Positions 37,186-48,428 are shown, counted from the stretch's first letter. The stretch: DNA of 64,000 nucleotides from Orbilia blumenaviensis (GCA_036872755.1 JAVHNS010000016.1:682001-746000), one strand, 5' to 3'. Numbers and translations are program-made. The notes: generated by a model not told the origin, from the letters alone.

Positions 37186-38260
37186 TTATCTGCCGTCCGG
37201 GGCGTCTTTTAGCTTGAGATCACCATCATCGTCTTCGTCGGCATCTATATCCTCAGGGTGTCTATTTCATCACCATTATTAGTATCAAATCGCTCGTGAT
37301 TCTGGGGGCATTACCTACCCAAGCAACCCCTTAACATCCTTCATCTCATAATGTCTCTTCCTCAGCTCCATAAACTTTTTATGTTTCTTAGACTCGGACT
37401 CCTCGCCTTCCCCTACAACCTCGTCCACCTCGTCCTCTCTGTCGTCTCCTCCGTGCTTTCCATCGTCTTCTAGTACTACTTGCTTCCCGCTTAAATTTTT
37501 ATGTTTCAGCGTATCCAGATCCTCCTCTGGCTCACCGATGTCGAGTCCGGGTATTTCATCGTCCTTGAACAGCCCTCTAGGCTTTGTGCCGATGAGTTCC
37601 GGACCGGATCCACCTGAGTGGTCTTTTCCTTGAGCTTTATCCAGCTCGTCGACATCAAGCTTGCTGGCATCGAGCAACTGGACAGGGATATCGCCATCTG
37701 CCGTGGCACTTTCTTCTAGTCCGGCAGCCTCCTCGGCTTCGAGTCGCTGGATTTCGGCCGCATCCTCGAGAGGGTCATAAGTTTTGGCATACGGCGTCTT
37801 CGGTTCAGTGATTTTCATGGTAGAAGATTTCTGTTGCTCATTGAGGTAAAGATTTGCTTCATCCCATTTTAACTGTGGAGAGTCAGAGTCGTCTGGATCG
37901 CCAGGGGCTGAGGATGTCGAGTTGGAGCGGGATTGGAGGGACTGCCGACGGGAGGAAGAAGAGTTCGAACGGCCGAGGAAGGAAGAAGAACGACGACGAC
38001 CGGCATTCTGGAGGGTATTTTGGATGGTAAGGTCTTTATCGACGGTGTTAGGGTGCTCAGGCTCTGGGAGGGTCACTGAGTGGGGAGAAGGGCCTGTTTC
38101 GCGAGATGGGGTTGATACTGGAGGAGTGTCACAGAAGGAAGGGTTCTTGAGGATCCCTAAAAAATATATTAGCATCGGATTGAAGTCTAGCAGAGCTAGG
38201 AGAAAGACCTTTAGGCCTTTTAGCCTCAGGGCCATGAAGCGGTGGTGGGGAGTGGGACAT
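37186..38260 (-). CDS. protein phosphatase-1 inhibitor-2 family protein (Glc8-like)
   Basis: Three exons (38260-38209, 38156-37319, 37261-37186) encode 321 residues. All PP1-docking elements of inhibitor-2 are visible: KGILKN at 17-22 (the SILK-type motif, reconstituted across intron 1), KWDEANLYL (from 114), KSSTMKITEPKTPY (127-140) with the conserved TP site phosphorylated by GSK3-type kinases in relatives, and the C-terminal helix RKRHYEMKD near 283. The family binds and regulates type-1 protein phosphatase, controlling glycogen metabolism and the cell cycle in yeast (GLC8). The middle is Ser/Arg-rich (RRRSSSFLGRSNSSSSRR) and the C-terminus is acidic, both as expected for an intrinsically disordered regulator. 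It is longer than yeast Glc8, mainly from disordered inserts. Confidence 0.9.
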
Positions 38261-38411
38261 GGTTAATGGCGGGGCTGATGTGGCTGGTGCCACTGAATTT
38301 CTTTACAGCTGACAGGAGTTAGTGGTAAGTAAACCGAATAATTCGAATAGGATGGGCGCGATCGATATGAAATCGTGAAGCCTGTTTTCGAGTGGTGATA
38401 AAGGGTAAGTA

Positions 38412-38480
38412 GTTAAGGTAAGGTAAGGCAAGGCGAGGTAAGGTAAGGTAAGGTAAGGTAAGGTAAAGTTAGGTAGAGTA
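38412..38480. repeat. imperfect (AGGTA)n pentanucleotide array
   Basis: About ten AGGTA units with a few variants (AGGCA, AGGCG, AAGTT, AGGTAGAGTA) lie 150-220 bp upstream of the inhibitor-2 start codon. They could lie in its 5' untranslated region or promoter. Confidence 0.85.
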
Positions 38481-39723
38481 ACGTAGATAGGATGAAGATC
38501 TTGTACTGGCCAAAAATTGGAGGTTGGAATTGGAGTTGGAGTTGGGGATTTGGAGGTGGGAGTGGTGTGTTGGTGGCCTGCGGTGGTGCACTGTGCGGGC
38601 GGGTGGTGGTGGTACTGTATTTTGGTGGTGGTGCACATGGTGGTGGAGTACACTGCACGTACTGGCCAGCATCGGCAAGCAGTGGAGCTGGCCAGGCCAA
38701 ACCAAAGATCAGATGAGGTACGTTCTTCAGACCGCTCCTGCTTAGCTTAGGCCAATGCAATGCCGATGACATCATGGCTCTTCGCCCCCCAGGAAGCAGG
38801 AATCGATCCACTTCCATCACAACCAGCTCTAAAAAAAAAAAAAAAAACAGCGATGCAATGCTGCATGGGGGGACTCGACTCACGTAATTATATCGCCGCG
38901 GCCCTTTCTTAGTCATCATCAGCCCACCAGTCTCCTTCCGCCTTTATTTTAGGTTATTTATTTTATTTTCCTTCTTTGTTTTCAATACTCAAGTATTCTA
39001 TGGGTTTTTCATTACTTCGTTTTTTTTTTTGAATAGAATATAAAGTTAGATACGCAAGTAGCTAGTCGACGATGCTTGAGTACCACATGCAACAGGATGT
39101 GTGAATTTACGTAATATAGGTGATACATCTCTGTCTTGGCTGTACTGGTACCGACACACTTACCAGCCCGCCATATACATATCTTGCAGTGTTCACTGCT
39201 TTTAATCGATTTTATAATATATAAATTTATCGATTTATATAGATTCATGCTCAGGTCCTTAGCCTAGAGCGAGTAAGACGAATTCGAGCTACAAACTCTT
39301 TTAAAATTTGGGGCTTTAAAAACTACCTATATAGCTATAGTAATGTCGCTATGTACGAGGTCTGGGTCGAGACCTGTCGACAAGATAAACCAAGGGCTTG
39401 TGTGAAAATAACAAATATCCTCCTCTAGATTTGTCCGTATGTGTACTTATCTATAGCCAAGTAGTTGGCAGAAGTAGGTGCATATTCTAGTTACCTGGAT
39501 GAAGTTTCAAAATCGTATGTACTTACATATAAACGGCGAATAGTATATAGTGCATTAATGGTGTAACACTCGGAGGTAAGATTCCAGCTACCCAAGACGG
39601 AGCCTGTTGTCTATTTCATTTAATGTTGTGCTGAATGCATCTGCATCCCTATATGATCAACTTTCTTCCAGACCTGCTTAAATCCATGCTTACCTTATAC
39701 CCTCATTATTGTCAATCTTAATT

Positions 39724-39960
39724 TTAATTACCTAAGTTACCGTTCAGAAATCCCCCGGAATGGCTAAATTTCTGTTGGATGGGCGCGCATTTCCACTGTT
39801 TCGTAGGTGATCGTGGATCAGGAGTCAACAATATAGTATAACCTAAATTTTCAAAAACGTTTCTTGTCGCAGCATGGAGGTCGTCATGCACCCTGAAACA
39901 ATCGTCAGATGTAAGGTTGTATGTGGCGTTAATTTGTAAATTTGCAAAATATGCGTACAC
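39724..39960 (-). other. orphan exon-like open stretch, possible gene fragment
   Basis: About 78 codons with unusually protein-like content for the area: INATYNLTSDDCFRVHDDLH, then NVFENLGYTILLTPDPRSP and QWKCAPIQQKF. An acceptor-like CTTAAG precedes it and a GTAACT donor-like site lies near its end. I find no upstream exon with a signal peptide and no convincing downstream exon. It could be one exon of a small protein, a decayed gene, or chance. Confidence 0.25.
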
Positions 39961-40654
39961 TTAAGCTAGTCTCGTGCACTTGGGCAGTTTGGCAATAATA
40001 TTTTATACATTATTCTTCTATTTGACAACTACAATTTCTCCAATTTACGCGCAACCAAAATTAGTTTATGGCGTACCATCTGTTCCAAAAAGGCATAGAT
40101 AGATCAGGTTCACCTTAAAACCAGAATTTCAAAACACGCTAAACACCCCAACCAGCACGTAATACAGTCTGGCTTATGCGCCTGTAGAACTACCCAGCCT
40201 GTTTATTCAACCCGTTTATTCAGTCTATTTTCCCAGCCTATTTGTTTTTAATAAATTTAGTACTTAAGTATTTAACGTCTTGGCTGGCGAACACTAAAAC
40301 TAGATGCGCATTACGCTTTGGCTGGTCAACAGGCTGGTTATAAAGTTACATGTCGGCTGGTGTATTATTATTAGGCCCAATCTGGTCTCGTTGGCCTAGT
40401 TTGAGATTTGGGCTCTTGGGAAGGCGAATTTCACCTGTCTATGTCCTCGTCATTCTCGTTTAATGAGATAGATGGCTACACTTTGGTGCATAATATTAGT
40501 TGCCAACGATGAAAAAAGACAGCTAGCCTCCTCTGTGTTTGCAATATCCCGATATCTATCTACTACCTGGACAGCCAGTATGGACGTAACCCCGTACTTC
40601 AATAATGCTATAAAAATGTATATCTCTATACCGGTAAACTTGTGTATCCCACTG

Positions 40655-40678
40655 TCTATGTAGCTATAGCTACATAGA
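40655..40678. repeat. 24-bp perfect palindrome at a gene end
   Basis: The segment is its own reverse complement over 24 bases (core CTATGTAGCTATAGCTACAT) and overlaps the stop codon of the 336-residue secreted protein. It could form a hairpin in the 3' untranslated region. No function is known. Confidence 0.6.
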
Positions 40679-41771
40679 TATAGTCCTAAGGCCCCGCTCT
40701 TCCGGTCTACAAATATCATCTAAGCTCCTGCTTTCAGAATTGGCTGTCAAAATTGTCTCGATTTCAATCTCCTTTGGCACAATATTGTCTCTTTTGCGAA
40801 TCCCATGGAAACTTTGACTTTCCCAGGCCCCGGAGAGACTACCTCGAAAGCCGGTGGATGCAAACATTCTTGAAACTTGGGGACGCCAACCTCTGTATTG
40901 TTTCCGCCCCTCTAAAAAGTATGGTTCCTTTATTCCCGGTACTAACCACCTCTCTTCTAGGGCTTGGTTTACTTCTAAAGGATTCTCTTGTTCAAATCCC
41001 GCATCGTTGGCTGCGTTTGATGCAGATCTCCCCCTACCTATCCTCTTCATACCGTCAACTCCCCTGTGAACCATATTCATGGCCTGTGCAATGGTTGACC
41101 CCCCTAAATCTTCGCCTTCAGAACCACTACTTACTGTGGATCTGCGTCTTCCTTTTGTTAGATCCAGAGACGCCGTGCAGAGGCATTCTGTCAATGCCAC
41201 CGATTATGTTAGTGTTTCGATTTTGAATTTATATAACGCAATGCATACGGAAGTATAAACTACAGATCTTTCACATACTAAAGACAGATACGCATAAGAG
41301 ACGAAACCCCTCACCCCGGCATAAACCCAGCTCTCTCGAAACTGGAGCATGCCTCGTGGTAACCAAAGCGAAGTTCGAGCATGAACAATATGTGCACTCT
41401 CGTAGAATCGTGTATAGTAAGCTTGTCCGGGCTACAGCCGTATCAGGGTTTGTATCCCCCCAAAGCCTATTATAAATCGACTCGATCGTGGGACTAAGCT
41501 CCAAAAGCTCCTCTCTATTCTCCTCAAAACGCGCCTTTGGGATTTCGGGATCTCTAAGTAGCTGATGGGCGGGATCGCATCGAATCTTCAATCCGACATC
41601 AAAAATGGAGGGTATGCTCCCACCTCGGGGATCGAGGGCCTCGGCAATATCTGTCGCTGGAGTGACACCCGTCGTAGGTTTTGCAAGCGTTTCTGAGGAA
41701 GTAACGGGAGCACCACCCGTAAACGGGGCGCTGAGGACTGAAATTGATGCCAACCAGAGTAAAAGATACAT
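40670..41771 (-). CDS. secreted cysteine-containing protein, 336 residues
   Basis: Two exons, 41771-41279 and 41187-40670, joined by a GTATGT...GACAG intron of 91 bp with a CACTAAC branch point; the phase restores one frame. The N-terminus MYLLLWLASISVLSAPFTGGA is a clear signal peptide. A cysteine cluster follows: LRECTYCSCSN, then ELGLCRGEGFRLLC and, across the intron, VFKCLCTASLD, giving about eight cysteines within 55 residues. The C-terminal half is Ser/Gly- and charge-rich with no further cysteine pattern. I recognise no family. The compact cysteine block suggests a disulphide-bonded secreted module followed by a disordered tail. Effector or cell-surface function is inference. Confidence 0.7.
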
Positions 41772-42653
41772 TAGAGGTCTTCCCAGTTGTCAGCCTAATC
41801 GAAAGAATGTGTACTGTCTAAATCTAACGTCTCAATACTCATTTCGAATTCCCGGATGGTTTGTGTGAGACGCGCAGAGAGTGTATCAATCAGCGTGGAA
41901 ATGAATGAAAATGAACAATACTTAAAGAATTTTGGGTTTGTTTTAAATATTCGCGCAGAAGAGACATTGTGGCCCAGTTTAAGGGTCTCTATAGTACAAG
42001 GGGTGTATAGCCGTAGGAATCCCCAACGTCGCGATGGTTTAAATTTTGTTAGTGTCTGATATATAAAGTTTTAAGTTGCTAGTTGTTTAAGACTGTAACT
42101 AAGCGTTGGTCATCTTATCACTAGTCCAAGATAATGTATAAGTCTGATTGAGCTATATATATATATTTGGGGGGGTGAATTAGTTCACGGAATGAAGCTT
42201 GGATATTATATAAACGTTCCTACGTTATCACGCCTGTGTGCCTGGCACAGCACCGTTATATCCTACATGTTGGTGTTGATTTCAGTTCAACTGCTCCTTT
42301 AGTACATCCTGTAGCTAGGAACGACGGCAATCAGAAATGCCTCGCCAGTATACGTACACATCCTAGTTTTAACGGCAGATATAGAGTTTAAATACTAGTT
42401 AGTTAGCCCGATATAAAATACTTCAGGAATTATTAGCCTATTCCTAGGGAATGGATCTATGTATGCCGCAGCAATGATTGGCCGGTTTCAGAGGCTTGCT
42501 ATACCTATGTAGGCTGGGTGAAGCTGGAGGCCTCGAGGTAGTACTCCGTAATGTTGGGAAATTTAGTTTTCACCCGCCACGGCCCCACACAACATTTATA
42601 ACGCTCAACGACCTGTAATGTATGCTGTGATTATAATTAAGTTATAATATTTA
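41772..42653. other. intergenic, no gene seen
   Basis: This interval is moderately AT-rich, with a short G-run near 42172. It contains the promoter of the secreted protein at 41771. Only short open stretches occur. Confidence 0.5.
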
Positions 42654-43040
42654 TTATATATAAACCTGCGTAAAAAATTTAAAAGTGTAGTTGTGCGGCT
42701 CGAGTAGAATTCGGGCGTTGAAGTCTAACCCAAAGTTGCTGCGCATTTGTCGCACTCCAGAATCCAACAATATAGAAGGGGTTGGTGTGTTGCCGATGGG
42801 GCGTGGAGCGCACATAAACTCGATTCCCTTTACGAATTCATGAAGTCGGAAACTAACATTTACATTTAAAGGGAAAAATGCGAATTCATTTAAAAGTGTG
42901 CTGTTGGAATGAGCTTCTTCATTGTGTGGGTGAAATAACTTCTTACTGAGTATCCTAGTTGCCCATGTTTCGTCCCTGACTTCGACAAGGTTAGCTGGAG
43001 GAGTAATGTCGATTAACTTCGCCCTGGACTGTATAAGCAT
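42654..43040 (-). CDS. possible small orphan protein, 128 residues
   Basis: A single open frame with an ATG at 43040 and no signal peptide. The composition is protein-like (ITPPANLVEVRDETWATRIL, then FAFFPLNVNVSFRLHEFVKG) and there is no overlapping competitor on the other strand. I recognise nothing. It may be the last exon of a larger gene, a decayed fragment, or chance. Confidence 0.35.
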   Translation of the reverse strand: MLIQSRAKLIDITPPANLVEVRDETWATRILSKKLFHPHNEEAHSNSTLLNEFAFFPLNVNVSFRLHEFVKGIEFMCAPRPIGNTPTPSILLDSGVRQMRSNFGLDFNARILLEPHNYTFKFFTQVYI

Positions 43041-43715
43041 GGTACCTGAGCTCGCTAGTTTTTGCAGATTTCGTCGGGTTTAGTTTCTGATGGCTAACGG
43101 TATATGATTCTAGAAATTCGACGCATAGTTATAAATTTACGTCGACAATAATGTGTAGATATATGTGCTGAATTATGTCCTTTTAACCTTACCAGTACGT
43201 AGTATACGTATCCAAGATCAAGGTGTCCATACAGTAGACTAACAGAAGCCAAGTATCTTTGGAATATACGGCTCCATGAAGTCGGCCATTGGGTGGAATA
43301 TTATGAGAGTGACTATACATGTCTCTCTGTTGTCCTGGATGAACGTGTGCATGTGCATACGATAGTCTCGTAGTATACGAATAGCTGGATCAGAACATAG
43401 TAAGACAACTGGTGGGGATGATGTTTAAATATATTAATCAAGCGAAGATAGTATACAGATACGTACCACAGGAATCTATGCGGGAAGACGATGGGAGTCA
43501 ACGAGATGTTGATATCGCACCATGATAACCCACAACGCCATTAAATTTAAAAACGCAGCTGTAGCTCAAGTCCCGCCAACGCCCATCCAGCTTCATCATC
43601 GTCACGCGACCCATCCCGGACTAAACATCTATCGTTCCATCATCGCCATCCTTGCAAGCCATCTCCTACCAAAAGCCTACCAGTCGGTCTCGGTTCTTTA
43701 GCTTCAATTCAAAAG
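43041..43715. other. intergenic and promoter of the RG-rich F-box-like gene
   Basis: The last 150 bp are C/T-rich (43560-43710), as is common just upstream of filamentous fungal start codons. The rest has only short overlapping open stretches. Confidence 0.5.
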
Positions 43716-45410
43716 ATGGCTCCTCGGTCTGTTCCACACACGGACACCTCAGCTCTAGGACAATTCTCATTTGGCCAGTTTCAATACCAACCGTCTGGAA
43801 CGAGGCCACCTAGGACAAACCCACCTAAAACAAAGCCTCCCGGGACAAAGCCTTCAAAAACGAACCCGCCGACCAGCCGTGGACATAGTTCAGGCCGAGA
43901 CCGGGGTCGCGGCCGTGGTGCCAGTAGTGTCGGTCCAGCTCGAGGCCGCGGAGCCAGCATTATTAATCCAGTTCAAAGCCACGATGTCAACGGCATTGGC
44001 TCAGCTCGGGGTCGTGGTAGGGGCCGTGCGCCGCTTAACTCTGAAAATGCGTACACGCCCGGTATGTGGGGGACGAATTTCAGGAGCCAGAAAGGGGATG
44101 TCTGCAGTATCTCCGGCCCACATCCCTTGATGATTCTATGTGGATTGAACCAAACCATCTGGGACCAAGTTTTGTCATATCTCCCATTGGTTGATATCAA
44201 AGGGTTCAGTCTTATTTCACGTATTGCCCGCTTTCTTGCGGTAAAACATATCTTCTATTACATGGGGGTTTATCCGCCAATGATTCAGCACTTTAAAAGA
44301 GGACTTTCGGATCTCTGTCAATATATAAGGTATCCTTTCCTTGTGTGTTATAGCGTTAGTTTGGTCTCCAAATCTACTTGATTCATGTCTCTAACTTTTC
44401 GATAACTCATACCAAGGCACATCAAAATGGAAATGACTGACATCCGTTGGGCACGTCACTTCATATACGAGAGTGGCTGGTACACTGGAGTTATCAAACT
44501 GGAAATGTTTTTCACACTTCACAGTTGTGTAGAACCTAATGTTATTGTCGCATCGATCCGCGAACTAGCCAGCACCGCTTTCTACCAACAGTTAGTTCAT
44601 CTTACGTTGAACTACCAGCAAACGGAACGACTTCCCTGGGGAAGAGAAAATTGGTATGATGAGCTTCCTGAAGACCAAAAGGGATTTCTCGGGGATCCTA
44701 TTACTAGAGATCAGGCAGGTCCATGTCTCGAATTAATTGTTGTCCCATCGTCATTGGAACAAGCTGTCGTGAACGTCGCTGAGGGACTGGACCCCGATGG
44801 AATTTATTTCAAATTTCTCTCTCTTGCGCCGAAGCTCAAGGAGATCGATATTGAATCTTGGAGAAGTCCAGTAGTTGCCGCGATTCAGATGGCAGAACCG
44901 ATGTTTCCGCGCCTACAGAAACTCAGAATAGGTTTACAAGGAGCTAGCTCACTCTCAATGGCTGTCGACATCATTGTGAAGCACTTTCCTAGCCTTGTTA
45001 CTCTCCAAGTCGATGGCTTTGCAGGTTGGTGGGAGCTTGCCCTCAAAGACGACATCATTCCTTCGAACGGTCTTGACTCTATCACTAAATTGAAGAACCT
45101 ACGAACTTTGGTCTTGCCGTGTCCCGTCGTTCTTGGACCACTGAAACCCCAAATGATTTCCGTTGCAGCGATTTACCGGCTTTGTCCCCGCGAACTGGAC
45201 ACGATGTTGGAGAGGTGGTACAGATCTGGTATGGAATTGAAATGTGCTACATTCGACGGATACTTTATCCACAGGTCCAGAGGTAAAGCATGCGAGTACT
45301 TTGAACTGAGCTGCCAACTGAAAATTAAGCTCGCAGTTCTTTGGGCTCATGAACGAAGGGCTTCCCAAACCAATTCCCCCCGCATCGAGCGGGCTTGTTC
45401 CCTGCGGTAG
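43716..45410 (+). CDS. F-box-like protein with an RG-rich N-terminus, paralogue A
   Basis: Two exons, 43716-44329 and 44417-45410 (intron GTATCC...CCAAG, 87 bp, phase 2), encode 535 residues. Residues 25-55 are a Pro/Thr/Lys repeat (PPRTNPPKTKPPGTKPSKTN); residues 60-110 contain several RG-rich units (GRDRGRGRGAS, GPARGRGAS, SARGRGRGRA) like RNA-binding RG domains. An F-box-like region follows (LNQTIWDQVLSYLPLVDIKG, then FSLISRIARFL). Exon 2 has a leucine-rich-repeat-like body (ELIVVPSSLEQ, KFLSLAPKLKEIDI, KLKNLRTLVLP). The neighbour 45860-47289 is a diverged paralogue with the same intron position. The likely role is substrate recognition for SCF ubiquitin ligase; the RG extension is unusual for such proteins. 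The substrate is unknown. Confidence 0.72.
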
Positions 45411-45859
45411 CGGACCTGGGGTCTATTTCCCTTTGTAAGAATAACCTTATTTCGGAACATCTGCCGCTTGGCTGTGGGTCGATGCCATGAGTCGGTGTCC
45501 AATCCTATTTGTTACACACTGGTATTTTTCGGGCGGGCCAAGTCTCCGAGCTTGAGCTCCTATCCTAGCTAGGAAGCTAGTACACTCTTGGTATTGGAGC
45601 AGGTACCTTTAGCTTCTTTAGCATGGGGTAGCTTTCCCCGGATTTTCGCAAAAGCTCCACTTGCACCACAAAATTAAAATGTTTAAAGACTTTTGAATTT
45701 TTTGTTTTTTTTCTGTCTTTGATGATTTTTTTTTAAAAAAAAAAATAAAAGAGAGAAAGAGAGAGATGCCCTATTTTAAAAGAGCCCCTTTGTGTCCTTA
45801 ATTTTTTTTCAACGGCCATCTTCTTTTCATCAAGCTATTCATCGTTCATACATTCGAGA
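45411..45859. other. spacer between the two F-box paralogues
   Basis: It contains T- and A-runs and a GA-rich stretch (about 45690-45766) followed by a pyrimidine-rich leader before the next start. No gene is seen. Confidence 0.6.
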
Positions 45860-47289
45860 ATGTCATCAACACAGATACGATTATCCTCCCTCCCCCCCGA
45901 ACTTCTTACATCTATATTACCACATGTAGACACCGCAACAATTAAATCTTTCTCCCAGTGTTCTAAATTCTGTCATAGCGTTTCTCTTCCATTCCTATTC
46001 CATTCTACAACACTATCCCATGAAATAATCCGGCTGTTCAAAGATAGCGGGCTTCTCGGTCAACGAAGCCAACATGTTCGGTATTTTGTTGCATCCTTGT
46101 TGCACTAGCGTCTTCCCCAGATTCAACCACTTACCTAATAATAACGGTGTTTCTCCTCTGGCCCGAAATATATAGTCATCTCAAATTACGTATTGAATTA
46201 CAATCCATTCGTGCAGGGGTCACTGCGGCCCTTGCCGAGGTCCTGACGCAACTTGATATCTTCTCGGCCGTCAGCAAACTATCCATCACCTTCATAGCCC
46301 ATCGGGATTCCGAGAGTACTTTGTTTCTAACGGCTTTTAAATGGATCTCACGATGTTCTTTTTATCACAATGTCAGATTTTTATTCATGGAGGCAGAGAT
46401 TTGCGATACCCAGATCTTAGCACAGGACCGACAGGATTGGTACTCAAGGCTCCAGGAACAGGATCGGGTCTTCCTTGAAAGGATGGTAAATCCTACGGAA
46501 CTACTTGATGTCATCGGAACGCATGGGTTTGTGCCTCCCATAGCTTTACGGGAAGCAGTGATTAGAATTCCTCCTCAGAGGTTAGGAAAACAGCTACCAT
46601 ACTATCAATTCCTGTCAAATGCCCGTAGGTTGCAAAACTTGGTTATCAGTGAAACAATAACGTTCCCAAAGGATTTTGAGACAGAGGAAGAAGGACGAAA
46701 GTGGAATCCTTGCGTACCAACTCCGACGACGGAACCAACGGCTCCTGACGCTATCTTCCGCGGTGTGAAATTTCTTAGTGTTAAGATTACGGGTTATCCG
46801 TTTGGGCGAAAACTCCAACATCTTGCCGAATGCTTCCCAGATCTTGAAGAACTTGATTTGGTTCTGGATCAGCCACGATACCGGACTGCAGTCATAGATC
46901 CGGATACTTTCCTCCAGACCTACGACGGGCTTCTGGGGATGAAGAAATTGAAAGCGATATCTATCCCCTGGCCAAAATTGAAGGACCCGAACTGCCCTTC
47001 GCCTCGTCGGAATACTTTTCGTAAAACACTTGGGAAATGGATGTCGGACGACCAAACTGATTCAGATATGCGCATGCTGGGGATTGAGGAGCTTGAAAAA
47101 TGGGTTTCGTACTGGCGACAATCCCAATTACCATTAGAGAGGGTGCAGTTCAATGGGTGGAAGCCGGTAGGACAGTGGCACAGTATGCGTAAATGGGCTG
47201 TTTGTACTATTAACAAACCCGAGTATAGTGGACTGGAGGGACGTGAAAAGTTGGTTTGGCGGGAATGTGATCCTGCCTATGGGGAGTAA
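45860..47289 (+). CDS. F-box protein with leucine-rich-repeat-like body, paralogue B
   Basis: Two exons, 45860-46080 and 46176-47289 (GTATTT...TATAG, 95 bp, phase 2), encode 444 residues. A canonical F-box opens the protein: LSSLPPELLTSILPHVDTAT, then SFSQCSKFCHSVSLPFLF. The second exon reads HLKLRIELQSIRAG and continues as a leucine-rich-repeat-like body with landmarks shared with paralogue A: RQDWYSRLQEQDRVFLER (A has RENWYDELPEDQKGFLGD), YYQFLSNARRLQNLVI (A has YFKFLSLAPKLKEIDI) and a C-terminal Trp/Arg-rich block before FNGW (A has FDGY). Its role is probably substrate recruitment to an SCF ubiquitin ligase. It lacks the RG-rich extension of A. Confidence 0.8.
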
Positions 47290-47890
47290 AATCTGTGTTT
47301 CATATATCTGCTCGACGCCATTCATCGATCATAATTATATAATCTCTAGCATGTACCTAGGAGTCAATATTCACCTCAGGATATCACCCCTAATTACTTA
47401 TCAGTGAATATTATGGCTATCATTTGGATCATCTACATATGTTGACTTACATGTGATATGGTGGGGCCTAATGAGGGATTTGCCCCACGCTAGTATGGAA
47501 TGAAATATTTCCCGTTGTGTAGTAGACCTACATCTTCTAAGTGTAGCTATAGGATTTCCCTAGTTGAATATTTTGCCGTCATCAGCCGTCGCGTATACGT
47601 CTACATATACAGCGTTGGGACTTAATCAATTTGCGCCCCAAATAATCAACACATCAAGATAACAACTGTCTAGAAGTTGGAAGACCGGAGTTAAGAATAA
47701 TTGAATAACTTTATAGATACAGAATGCCCTCTAGAAACTCCAATATAACGCCTAGTATATTCATAAACAGCCAGATGTAGCGTAACCGTCCAAACTTATC
47801 AGCTTGCCCTCCCCAGTAAGTCTTTTAAAAGCATATTTTTGTTCTTTTGGGGGTGAGAAACGGTATTATTGAAGGAGATGAATCCCTGGA
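47290..47890. other. tail-to-tail spacer
   Basis: These 600 bp lie between two convergent genes and are moderately AT-rich. No open stretch is worth calling. Confidence 0.6.
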
Positions 47891-48428
47891 CTAATCCTTC
47901 TTGTCATCCTTCTTGTCATCATCCTTATCATCTTCTTTCTCATCTGCAGGGTCTGGAAGGTCAATAATGAGATCGCAAATAGGAACAGGTGTGTGCTGTT
48001 CCTTGTGAGTGACCGTAGCAGTAACTTTGCCATCCCACTGTTATGCACACATATTTTTAGTATTTTTAAACTAAATTTATAGGAGAAGGCTTGAAGCTAG
48101 CCAAAATCAAAGGCCTACCTTAGGATGTGTCGATGTCACGGTCTTGAGCTCGAGTGTACATCCTTGTTCGCAAGGAATCCTGGTGACTTCTCTAATGACA
48201 TTTTTATAGACAGTATGAATCGGTGAGAGACGGACGGTATGTGTAAAAACTGCTGGTGTTTTGCATTCCGCAGCGGCTGGGGCTGGGGCGGCCGCGACGG
48301 AGCTGTGGGCATCAGGTTTTCCGGTGGTTAGCTTCCGACCATTTTTTTCCCATATATACCCAACTTGGAGAATGTTTTCCGTACCCAGCGAAACCCAGAG
48401 CGGTAGCGAAAGCAGCGATGAACTTCAT
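47891..48428 (-). CDS. small secreted protein with a Lys/Asp tail, 124 residues
   Basis: Three exons: 48428-48385, 48302-48119 and 48037-47891. The first encodes MKFIAAFATALGFAG; with the start of exon 2 this forms a signal peptide ending in an Ala/Pro-rich stretch (SVAAAPAPAAAE). Four cysteines follow (ECKTP, IPCEQGC and PICDL), enough for two disulphides. The last 17 residues alternate acidic and basic (DEKEDDKDDDKKDDKKD), an unusual polyampholyte tail. Intron donors are GTACGG and GTAGGC; acceptors are CACAG and AACAG, and lengths are consistent in phase. I recognise no family. It is a candidate cell-wall or apoplastic protein; effector activity is only a possibility. Confidence 0.75.

Larger units (their letters stand above)
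38261..40669. other. intergenic with low-complexity DNA
   Basis: The first 600 bp, just upstream of the inhibitor-2 gene, hold an imperfect (AGGTA)n array and a GT/GGT-rich stretch (38515-38660), then an A-run at about 38830-38846. The remaining 1.8 kb are moderately AT-rich with stop codons in all frames, except for an orphan 80-codon stretch described separately. Overlapping open stretches at 38303-38919 are produced by the repeats. Confidence 0.5.

Noticed and set aside
38303..38919. Overlapping frames of 74-168 codons on both strands
   Set aside because: They are created by the AGGTA and GGT repeats; the encoded Tyr-Leu-Thr-Leu-Pro and His-Pro strings are repeat translations.
40753..41226. 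157-codon plus-strand frame
   Set aside because: It lies opposite the second exon of the minus-strand secreted protein, whose splice phase and composition are better.
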